The translations under genes and the position numbers were made by a program. A stretch of 64,000 nt of DNA from Ceratodon purpureus (taxonomy: Eukaryota > Streptophyta > Bryopsida > Pseudoditrichales > Ditrichaceae): assembly GCA_014871385.1 (NCBI GenBank), contig CM026427.1, forward strand, positions 5,278,988-5,342,987. The letters run 5' to 3'. This document shows, one piece after another, positions 1 through 10,800 of this stretch (positions are counted from its first letter, which is position 1; every line of letters begins with the position of its first letter). Below the pieces are notes generated by a model. That model was not told the DNA's origin. It was given only the letters and a program-made list of their open reading frames with translations, and did no database searches.

Positions 1-1822
1 TAGTAGTATCTCGCATTTAGTTACAATAATGTGCATGATCGTTCATGCGTTTACCAGATCCATGCCCTTTCCTATTGGGAGGCCATAAGTTCTGCATCTG
101 TCTGCTTGCGAACTTATCAAATAAAACACTTCTCCTGACTCTCATTGCCAGGTATGGTATAGTTTAGCCCTTTTCGCTCTTGGTCTTGTTGGAAGTTGGC
201 AGCGAAAAATCTGTATTATTTTGTGGATCTGGTATTCATTTTGCGGTTAATGTGATATTGGATGTAAAACTAACCACTACTGACTCCGAAGACAACATTA
301 TTTTAAGTGGTGGTTTTTCACAAGGTCCCTGATACATCTAGAGATATCCATGGCATGTCTCTCAAAAACACCATTTCATGTATTGAACTGTAGCATATAA
401 GTTTCTTGTACCGGCATACCTGCATATGGCAATGTGAGGTATACTGTGTAACTGTAGGTGCACTGTGCAATATCCTGGTGTGAAAGTTGTGCACTGTCCA
501 CCAGGAGTCCATTCAAAGCATAGTCTTCAGACTCTTCACCTCTCTACCACTAGCTTAAGCCGCATCACCTAACAAATTGATGTGCACCGTAACAAGTGTT
601 GAGTAAACAAGGAGGATGGAGGACGGTATCTGGTAGTTGAGACTGCAACAGAACTACAGCAAACAAATACAAAAATCATCAAGATGTGCATCGCAATTGG
701 GTTGCTGTACATGTGTGCTATGTAGGGGTGAAGATCGATTCCACTCATATTCGGCCTCAAATCTATCATGTGCCTGAGACTAATCCGAAGCTGGAAGAAT
801 GCGATGACACCAAATGTGGATTCCAAACATAATAGATGAATCCACACAGGACATCGACCATTCGGATTTTTGATTGGACATGTTTAGGTTCCTCTTTTGG
901 TTGTCTTCAATTCGGAGAATATGAGGAATTTTCAGCACACCTTTAATGACTATAACGCTACAAGGATGTTTTGTCCTTCCCAAGCATGTATGGGGCTAGA
1001 AGTTGGTGAGCATAAACTTGATATAGTACCTACAAGAATTGATGATTCTTTATGGATCAAATGTATTTGCAAAGTATACATTTGGACATTGAAACTTAGG
1101 TACATTGCTTGGGTAGTGTCAAAAAAAAACTTTTACACTAACTTTGAACTTACAATCTTTCAATTTGTAAGGTGGAATGTGCTCCAATTTAGTATACGCA
1201 TTTTTATACAAGATGACTACAAGATTCTACGGTTATAAATTCTATAGGATGTCCAATTTTTGAAATCAAGAGGTTGCTGTCATCAAGGATTTGTGTTTAG
1301 ACAGTTTTGGCTCCAATATTAAAAGTCACTTAATTTTTTAAATGAAACACTAAAACAAAACATTATTTCAATTAATTTTCATTCATATCAATGTTTAATA
1401 AAAAGAAAAATATTTAACGTATTAAAATTTCAATCACCATCACCATTTCCCCTCATCGACTCATCTCCATCCCAACATAGACAGCAGCCCTTACATACAT
1501 GATTCCGGTCCGGAACAGTCTTGGCACTCTAACATAGGAGTAGTTGCCAAAATGAGAGCAAAGCGGATGAACGCGATCACAGACAGATGAAGAGGTTCAT
1601 TCATTCAACCAACGAAGAGGAAGGAATAAAGATATATACAATAAAAAGTAGTATAAAAGTAAACATAAAAAGTAAAAGTATATAGACACACAGCTCGCAG
1701 AGGAGGCGCCGCATTGGAATGAGGGAAATGGAGATGCAGCACAGATTGTGAGCTATGGCGATTGAAGAAGCCAACGCAACGGTGATTGCTGCCAATTGAG
1801 CTGCAGGGAGGGGGACGACGCC
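1..1822. other. Upstream spacer of the zinc-knuckle gene
   Basis: I see no supported gene here. The open frames are short, lack splice-linked partners and show no recognisable domain. Bases from about 1320 to 1440 are AT-rich. The last 200 bases before 1823 become GC-rich and probably contain the promoter and 5' UTR. An upstream ATG at 1755 opens a reading frame of only 14 codons before a TGA, so it is a possible short uORF. Confidence 0.5.
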
Positions 1823-4602
1823 ATGCCGCGCAGGAGGCGGCGGCCGCGGGAGCTCTCGGCCTCGCCCTCGCCGTCTCCACCCGCGGGCGACGTCATTGCG
1901 CTCTCCGACGACGACGACCAGGGGACCGCCGACTTGACGTTGCACATTCTCGCCAAGGCGGAGAAGCGAGGGCGGGAGAGGGCGGCTGATGGCGATGGCG
2001 ATGGCGATGGTGACGGCGAAGGCGAAGGTGATGGCGCTGGAGCTTTGGCGTCGGAGGATGACGTGCGGCGCGAGGGGGAGGGAGTGGGAGGTGGCGTTTC
2101 TGGGAGAGTGGAGGCGGAGGAGGAGGAGAGAGAGAGGACTCCACTGCGGCCGGGTGAGGATGCTGGAGTTGACGTGGATGCGGATGCGGATGCGGAGCCT
2201 GTGTTGAGTGCGAAAGCGAAGAGGAAGAAGAAGAGGAAGGAGAAGGAGAAGAAGGAGAAGGAGAGAAAGGTGAAGGAGAAGGAGCGAAAGGAGAAGCGGA
2301 AGAAAGAGGTGTGTATCGCAGAAAGCCTCTTGTCTTTCGTGCAATTTGTGCCTCGCAGGGCGATAGTGACACTAGAAACCCTAATTTATGATCATTTTTG
2401 GTATGTGAGAATCGCAGTACGGTGAACTTTGTATTCGATGAAATATTTTGTGTTTAGGGTAGTGATTGCAATTTTGTTTATGTTGCAATTAGTTCGAAGT
2501 CGCTGTCTGCATTGGTGGGTTTAGGGTGGAACCTGGGTTTAGTGAGTAGAGAGCTTACTTCATGGGTGACCTAGATTTCTTGCACGGGTGCTTCTGCACA
2601 TGTTTTGTCGTCGAATCTATCCTTTTCTAAGCATTCGAGTGCGAGCCCTAGTTTTTGAGAATCTGAGAGTTGGAGTTTTGTGTATCTTAATAGCGGCAGA
2701 GTTTTGTCCCGGTTTTACCGTTGTGATTGGATTTAATGTGTATTTGTATTCAGGACTGTTACGACTTCATATTAGTAGTAGTAGTGTGAGTGGATGCCGT
2801 GAATTTTTTTCTGCTGAGGGTTGGGCTTACTGATGTTGAGTGGGTGTTCCTTTGGACTGTGCCCGTTAGTGCACAAGTTTTGTCTCGCGTATCCTGTTTT
2901 AATCCTGTTACTAGATCCCCGTGCGGCTTCATCTTTAGCTAGTTTGTGTTTATTTGATCATACTGTTACTCCGTCTGCAGTGCGGTTTTCTCTGATTTTG
3001 AGTTTATTAAACAAGTTATTGAAAGATCTATTGGCTCTTCCTGCAGGCAATGGCAAAGGTTGCGAACGTGGAGGACACCAAGGCTGAGACGATACTTCCA
3101 GATGCTGAAGAGAGTCTAGCAATGCGCAGATTGCTTGTAAGCTTACAATCTCTAAAATGTAACTTAAATTGTACAGTCCGTGGGTAGATACACAATTTGT
3201 AGTCGTATTTTACTAAGTGGTGATTGGGGTAGTGCATGCTGCCCATTTTGTTTAAATATGACGGTGGTACAGTTATAGTACTAGTCCGACTTGCTTAGTT
3301 TTCCGAAGCACAAACTGGTTTGAAAAAAGTTAGGTACTCGATGTGCATTTGCGGTTATGATATAAATGCTACAATTTGTAATGCAGCGTGGCCCTCGGTA
3401 CTTCGATCCTCCAGAGGAACAAGGAGAGACGTGCTACAGCTGCGGGAAACAAGGCCATCGGGCAGCTGACTGTACCGAGCAGCCACGGCAGAAGCCTTGT
3501 TATGTATGCGGCAATTTCGGTCATGAAGGTTACGATTGCCTAGAGGTATGCTTTGCTGATCTGATTTCAACGTTGTCATTCACCTTAGCAATATGCCATC
3601 AATTTAAGGAATGTTTTGAATTTTTGCAGGGCAAGTCGTTTTGCTGAAGCAGATATTTTGGACCTGCAGAATATAAGATGGAACTTTGATGAGTTGTGTG
3701 CGGAATATTTCCCTGGTGCAGAAAACAGAGTGTTTTGAGTGTGGAAAGAGTGGCCATGTTGCCAGAAGCTGTCCAAGCAAACAGTACCAGCCTTACCAGC
3801 CTCGCCGGGGTACTGGACTTTGTCTTCACTGTGGAAGATTAGGCCATGACGCATCTACTTGCTCTGGGGAATACGATCCTGAAGACTTCAAGGTGATTAC
3901 TTTCCTTGCCACGCTTAGCTTCGTTTGGTTGCCCAATATCACTTTGTTCAATTCATTCAGTGGTTGATGATGTTTCTGATTTACTTTGGGTACTTATAAA
4001 TTACGAATGGTGTATATTCTTCTACAGCAAGTGCATTGCTACATCTGCAAGCAAGCAGGACATTTATGCTGCATGGAAGTCGTTGATGCGTCTCCAACTC
4101 CTGTATCCTGCTACCAATGTGGTGATTTAGGCCACACGGGATTGGTGAGTGTTTTACAAGATAATTTACGAGAGTTTTTGAATATTCTGTGTCCTTTTTT
4201 CGGAACTGTGTTGAGAAAGCTCTTGGATGTTTCAGGCGTGCACTAGGCAAAACTGGGATAGAGGGGAAAATTCCTCATGCTACAGATGCGGTCAGGAAGG
4301 TCACTTTGCGCGAGAATGCCAGCAAACGAATCGAGACTACAACATGAAGCAGGTACGAATGTCTGGAACTGACTACTCTGGTTATCTATTTATTCTTGAT
4401 CCTATTTTGATGTCTGCTGCTGAACGGGTTGCGTTGTCTTGTAATTGCAGCGGCGTCATTCATGGCCAGCACCTTGGTCTGCGGATAATGGAAGATTCGG
4501 AGATAATGGAAGATTCGGAGATCGAGAGCCTCCATTTACTCCAGCATGTCAAATCAGACCTGTTCCATTCAAGAAACGCCTGGAGCAAGCACAAGCGCCT
4601 TC
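1823..4602 (+). CDS. CCHC zinc-knuckle protein, 5' part (split by transposon)
   Basis: Probable RNA-binding zinc-knuckle protein, related to the Arabidopsis AT3G43590 family and to Air1/ZCCHC7-type factors of nuclear RNA surveillance; the role is inferred from the family. Exons by splice sites and frame: 1823-2308, 3047-3136, 3387-3545, 3722-3892, 4028-4144, 4236-4352, 4451-4602. The first 162 residues are low complexity: Arg-rich start, acidic GD/GE repeats, then a Lys/Glu-rich stretch. The family signature RGPRYFDPP follows at the start of exon 3, then six CCHC-type knuckles, among them CYSCGKQGH, CYVCGNFGH, CFECGKSGH, CLHCGRLGH and CYRCGQEGH. The last exon runs into the MULE at 4603. As the DNA stands, translation would continue into the element and stop at 4691-4693. 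The missing C-terminus is at 28107-28284. Start at 1823 was chosen because the only upstream ATG is out of frame and quickly closed. Confidence 0.9.
4594..4602. repeat. Target site duplication, left
   Basis: AGCGCCTTC lies directly before the left inverted repeat and recurs exactly at 28098-28106. The bases on either side differ, so the duplication is exactly 9 bp. Confidence 0.93.
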
Positions 4603-4630
4603 GCGTCGCGTTAATCACCCCCCTACGAAC
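4603..4630 (+). repeat. MULE terminal inverted repeat, left
   Basis: 28 bp beginning GCGTCGCGTTAA and ending TACGAAC. It pairs with 28070-28097, with differences only at repeat positions 6, 13 and 14. Confidence 0.9.
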
Positions 4631-5349
4631 TTCTATTTGAGGAGTTCGAAACGCCAAAACCTCGCAACGAACCACGGTTACCACGCGATATGATCTCCCT
4701 GCGCCGCCGCTGCCCCCCCCACGAACTTCCCGATGACGGGCCCCGCTTCTCCAAAAAGGGCCCGGGGTGACAGGCTGGGTCGAGGAGGGTTGACCCGGAG
4801 AACCTGCTGGCTGTCAGGCCGGGTCTCTTTTTGAACCCGATATTGAAATGATGGGTCCTGGGTTCAAGGTGGATGATTTTATTTGGCACGTGCTATGGAT
4901 GATTTTCTTTTTGCACTACCCAGCAATAGAGAATAATCTAAGTGGATCCTTTTAACCCTCTACAGTGCGACTGAACCTGTAGTGTCACTGTAGCTGTAGT
5001 GTCAAGGGTCTAGTCAGTAGGAATGCTCTGTGCGCCTAGATTTGTGACAACCAGGTCCGTTTTTGGATATTACGTAACACTTTGTACTTCAAATGGTATT
5101 GGATATGTAGTGTAAGGAAAAATATATAATGCCGAGAATTTCGGATCTTGGAATTTTGAATTCTCGCACTACATCTCCCTTAAAAGGGGATATATTGGTG
5201 CTGATGGACCACAAGTTCGACCGTCTTCTATATTTCACAAATCTTGAGATTTGTTTGAAGTGTAGAGTTTTTTCGTGGGTGACTGTTGTAGTTTGTATGG
5301 GAGTGGTTGTTAGTTTTCTTGAGTTATCTAGTTGAAATACAAGGGTGAT
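4631..5349. other. MULE left subterminal region and 5' UTR of transposase A
   Basis: Bases 4690-4870 are GC-rich, with several ACCCG/CGGGT words (around 4790, 4822 and 4836) and GGGTCCTGG, matching words in the right subterminal region. From about 5130 to 5200 the sequence resembles the region upstream of transposase B (7680-7735), so this is duplicated leader sequence. Variants of the element's TGTAGTG motif occur near 4980, 5000 and 5107. Confidence 0.6.
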
Positions 5350-7056
5350 ATGGCAGGTGAGGGGTCTTCAACGATTGAGATTAGCCGTACTTGTTCTAGC
5401 GAGGATGATACACTGTGTGATTACAACTCTATTCCGGAGAATAGAGAGTGCATGGAATCTGCTCTAGAGCTACACCAATTACAGAGGGTAGAAGGTCTAG
5501 CAGGCTTCTCCGATTACAACGAAGTGAACGTCCTAGTGAGCGCTTTACCAGATCATATGCTGAACTGTGTTGAGGTCAAGGACGAGATTGAGTGTCCTGT
5601 GGTCCTTGCTGTAAGGGAACAGAGTCCTCACGAAACCCTCTCATTTGAAGAAGTTACTAGGACAAGAGATTGTCACCTAGTCTCAGTGGTTTTGCCAACC
5701 GGAGTTGATCAACACTCCGCATTAATGATGGAGAGAGCCTTATCGAATGTTTCAATCAGTAGAGATATGTTTGTCCAAGCGAAGGACCTCTGCAACATAG
5801 CAAACAATCGTGCACATGAGTCTTGGATGAAGCAGAAGGAGACTGCTAGCATTAGGCTCTGGAAGGATAAAAACATTGGAGACGTTTTCTTTTATCAAGA
5901 ACTTAGTCTGCTAGATATCAATAAGAAAGAACAAGACGACGCTCCCTTCACACTTGGAGTTCAGACATCCTGGCAGAAGGCTATGCTTGTAAGATTTGGC
6001 CATGGAAGTGCTATTTCGGTGGACGCCACGTTCGGTACAAGTCACACCCGGGTGAGTGAAGTCTCCCATAACCTGAGTTGTAGTAATTTTGTAGGTGTAG
6101 TGCAATAGGTTTAGGGATTTTTATTGGCATGTCCCAACACCTTGATCCAAAACCAACTCATGTGAGTATACTTTGATGCAGTATCCATTGTACACCGTTT
6201 TGGTGTTTGACGAATGGCGGAATGTTATTCCGGTTGCTTATATCATTGTCTCTAGATCGAGCAAGATTGCTTTGAAATCCGTGCTACAGGCACTAAAGGA
6301 CAAAGCCATATCTGTCAAGTCTGATTGGGAGCCATCTTCGATAATTGTGGACAATGCTCGAGCTGGATTGAATGTCATAGGGTAAGCTTATACATTGACT
6401 TTATTTTTTTTTGAAATTAGTTTAGGATAATTATTAATGATCACGTGTAGTGCACCTTTCTCACAACTACAATGCACTACAGGGAGTTGTGGCCGACGTC
6501 AAGGATCCTAATCTGTTTCAGGCATGTGGAGAAGGCATGGGCCAAAAATGCGGCAAATACAATACGTCGGATCGAAGACAGGATCGATATCCTGAAGGGT
6601 GTTGAAGACGTTCGGCACGGTGTAGGGTATGTTGTAGGAACTGATCCAGTGGCATGGGCTAACGAGGAGCTTGACAAGATTAAGGACGCACGGACTTCGG
6701 GAGCTAAGTTCATGGAATATATTGATAAGTACTGGAGAAAGGACATTGGGAAGTGGAGTGCTGCAAATCAGGACCACCCTCACGCTGGCCAAAACATGAA
6801 TGCTAGTATTCATTCATTCCAAGCTAGTTTGAAAAGGATTTTGATGTTGAGGAAGCAAAATGTCGCAGGACAGCGGTTGGATTGGTTAGCTGATGATCTC
6901 AAGAACAAGGTCACGGGACAGTACTGGTATGCTAGAGCCCTAAAGGAGTATGGTTTATATCGTAATATCAAGCAAGAGTTTATGAATGCTAATCCTCAAG
7001 AAGGGGCTTATTTCGATGGGGATTTAGTTTCTCTACTGAAAAAATCCGTATTGTAG
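5350..7056 (+). CDS. MULE transposase copy A, truncated and lacking catalytic Glu
   Basis: Exons 5350-6051, 6182-6381 and 6483-7056 join in frame to 491 residues. The start matches copy B (MAGEGSS versus MATDGSS). The transposase core is clearly homologous to copy B: first Asp in SVDATFGTS (about residue 225), second Asp in IIVDNAR (about 291), and CFRH after it. The position of the third catalytic residue, Glu in copy B (NESFHANLK), reads IHSFQASLK here, so Glu became His (about 411). Relative to copy B it lacks about 470 residues between the N-terminus and the core, and everything after the core including the SWIM finger. No internal stops are present. It could be decaying, or it could be kept as a DNA-binding regulator; the latter is speculation. 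Confidence 0.82.
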
Positions 7057-7895
7057 AAAATTTGTGTAGCACATGTAGTACATGGATTTAGTGAACACTA
7101 CATAACAATGGCAGATGAACACAATGATATTGAATTCTGACCTGTTGTAATAAAAAAAAGCATTTGAGAACTATATATGGTGTGTACTTCCAGTCCCCTC
7201 CTTTCCAAAAAACGGGACAATATGATAACAAAGCTCTTGATTTTCTACACATATGACCACCCCTTGCGTTGCTTACAGCAACAGAAGTGAGTGCATGCTG
7301 ACCCATCTGAACATGTCTTCAATGTCGGTGAACCCTCCAACACACCAGCTATCAACACCTAGTAGCCTTACTTAAAGACTCATGTACCTTTCGACCTCCA
7401 CATGAACTCGGTGTTTGCCACAAGTACATCAAACTCAAAATATACATAGTGTGACAATACAGATGTGATGTTCTATGTACTGTTATAAATGCGAACTAAG
7501 GCCATCCTTACCTTTGTGCATTTTAACCCCACTTCTTACTACCAAAACCATGTAGTGCAAAGAAATGAACTGCGAACTACAAGATCAAGACCTACGGACT
7601 GTTATGATGTACTATACAACAACTTGTCCTACACTCCATTGTGGATGAGTAGTGCAATTACACATCCGTCTTGCCTGAAATTATGGATCTGGAAATTTTG
7701 AAATTGGCACTACAGCTTCCTTGTAGTGGAGGATAAATTGTTGGCTTCGGCCACTTATTCTATGGTCCTCCATATTTGTTATATGTTGAGGTTTGTATGC
7801 ACGGTAGAGATTTGTTGGTATCGAGTGTTATAGTTCCTAGAGAACAGGTTGCTAGTTTCTTTGTTCCTTGATATGGTAGAGAATTTGGAGTGACT
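7057..7895. other. Spacer between transposase copies
   Basis: Noncoding as far as I can see. It holds GTAGTGCA at 7552 and 7649 and several near matches (7072, 7094, 7712, 7725). The part from about 7670 is homologous to the leader of copy A. Confidence 0.55.
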
Positions 7896-10800
7896 ATGGC
7901 GACAGATGGGTCCTCTGTGGTTGAGATTAGCAGTACCTGCACTGCTGAGGGTGACACACGTTCTGGTTTCCCTTATGAGAGAAACAAGGATTGCTTCATA
8001 TCTTCTGTGATGCGTCGCCAGGTTCCTGATATCATTGATCTCACAAGTCCTTCCGACTATGAGAGGAAGAGTGCGCTTGGTAGAATTGCATCGAGTACGC
8101 ATGACGGGAGGTCATTGCTAGCCCACAAGGTGAACTATGTCGATCTTGAGGATGACAGTTGGTGTGATTTGCTCCTGGGTCGAAGGTCGCCGAGTCCTCA
8201 GAAAAGAACGTCTCATGTTGATATAAGCAGTGAGAGTCATCCACCTCGAGTAGTTCTGCCACCTCGTTTCGGTCATCACTCCCCTGAGGACGTGCCACAC
8301 GGTTGTAGTATGACAAGCGCCTCCGAGGCATCACTTCCTGGCGCCATGTATCATCTTGAGCAACATCGTACAAGTGACTCAGTCCGAACTACGAGCTCTC
8401 TTGCTTCCACGGGGTCGGAGGATGGGAGTGTGGACTTAGCTGCAGATATGTCGTCGTGTTCTACAGAACTGTTCCTAGCAGGTTCAGCTATGTCTACGTC
8501 TCTGTCCATGAGATCTCAGCGTCCTGCAAAGCCAAGTCCAAAACCACAATATGTTGATCTTGTCTCTAGCTATTGTACATCAAGTTCATCTGTCTCTGAA
8601 AAAGAGAATTTAGAGGATTCCAGAGGTATTCAGTACGAAGTTTCCTCGACTTCAAATCCTTCCTTCAATCTGACAGGGCATGTTGTTGACGAGGGTTTAG
8701 ATTCAAATTGTAAGGACAGCCACAAGCAATTTACAAACGTGAGTAGCGATAGGAATGTCAAGTTTGCTGCGGGGAACACTGTCCCTAAGGGAAAGGCTAA
8801 CAGCGGTAGAGATGATAAACCAACAACCAAAGTGCCGCTGAAGAAGGAAAATCCGAAGGACAGCAAGCCCATGCGGCATATCTTGTCAGAGGATTGGGAG
8901 GAGGATGACCCACCATACCAAGGGCCAGAGCGAGAGGAAGAGCTAGTTAGAAGGCTTCGAGAGATGAAGCAAACTCCTCCACCTGGTCCATTCTGTAGGG
9001 AGGATCTCACTTGGGAACCTATTCGAACCCAAAGCGGAGGCCGTTATTACATACACGAGGTCGCAGTCATCCCTTGGAAGAGACTTTCAGACTTCAGGGA
9101 GGGCGAGGGACAGGACAAATTGTATCCTTGTTGCTTCAACAAGGAGACAATCTACAAGAATAAGCCTGGGAGCTTGGTACTACCAAGGGCTAACAGTGCT
9201 GCCAAAGTTATTAAGTAAGTTCCTTCTCGTCCTTAATCTGCTCGTTTGTTATTTTCTATTGTAGTGTATCATTATGTATACTATGTAGACAATACAGGAT
9301 TTAGGGTACCAGGTGTAGTGCATTTATTGTATACATTCAACTCAGGATACGCTATGTCCTTTCCATGTAGTGCATATAGATTTATCGGTATGGTATTTGA
9401 CACTATAAGAATCCCGCGTTTTAGGTGACGTTCTCCAAAAACATGGTCGTGTTTTTTTCATGTCTCTGTGTTAGTCATTCATGTCTTGAGGAACGTGAAG
9501 ACGTTAACTTGTTTTTTGAGATAAACTGGGCTTATTGTCACCAGACACGAGCGCGCTATCCTAAAAACACAAAGACGTTTGGAAAAACGTCCGCGTCTAT
9601 GGGGACGTGGCAGAGGACATCCTTGTAGACACGTAATTGCCACATCAACAACGACCTCGTTTTGACGGACAGTAAAATGGGCGCGAAGTTACGGGGCTGC
9701 AAGGTAACTTTCTGCCTACAGTGGAAAAAACCACAAGAAGGGCAGGGTCAGCAAAGGGAGCAAAAAAAGGCCGAGAGGGATTGAAGAATCTTTTTTTATT
9801 TTTTCTTTATAAATGAAATTTACAATATCAAAGTTCTTCTCTCTTTCTTTTTTGGAGATGTCCGCATGTCTCGAAAGATGTCGACACAGACATCTGTCGA
9901 GACATGGTGATGTTCAATAATCCATTTTTCATTCATTGGTGGCAACATTCATCCATCAAGGCTTTAGGTTAGGGTTTTCAGCCTTGGTAGGGTTAGGCTG
10001 AGCCGCCACTTCGGCGGCTTCTCACCTTGTATTTGAGAGCTTGTTTTCAAGCTTTTGGTGTTTTCTTCCTCCTCCATGGACTGTCTCCCATTGTTTTCCC
10101 TATCAGTCCCTTGTTTCTTCTCCAAGTAGAGTGAGATTCATTATAGTTGTAGATCTCTTGTAGGGATTTCCAATGGTAGTTAGCACGTCCTATTCCGATT
10201 TATAGGTAGTGAGATATTGCCTCCCAAAGTTGGGGTTGTCAAAGGAGTGCGGCTGGAGGAAGGGTCTCGGTTTTTTAGCAATCAGTCCGAGGATTTTGAT
10301 CCTATGCTTTTGAGATTTTGAGGGTAGATGCACAATCAACTTAGCTTTCCAAAAAGCTAAGGCACGCCTCAATCCAAGCTAGAATGGAGAGATGGCAACC
10401 TAAAAACTGAAAGGTACTTCAAAAAAATCCGGGGGGTTCTCCTAACTTCATTCTTGTTCTCCAGCTTCTTCTTGTCTCCTTTCCTCCCTTGTTCCTTTCT
10501 TCATGTGATCTTCTTTCCTTAGTTTTCTTGTGTTCAAATGCCACCATCACGGCTATCGAAACACCTTTGTGGCTGCAAAGACACCTTCATGTCTGCAAAA
10601 ACACTCGCATGTCTACAAAAAACACCCTCATGTCTGCAAAACACCTTCATGTCTACCAAAACACATTCATCTTTGCAAAAATACCCTTCCACACATCACG
10701 TACACATTGACATGGCCATGTCAAGCATAGCAAATTCTACAGCATGGGGATGTCCACTATAACAAATGTCGGACACAGTTTACGTCCGCACAGACATCGA

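Noticed and set aside
1601..2372. Long minus-strand open frames of 247 and 159 codons
   Set aside because: They are antisense shadows of the low-complexity first exon of the zinc-knuckle gene, composed of Leu/Ser/Pro runs.
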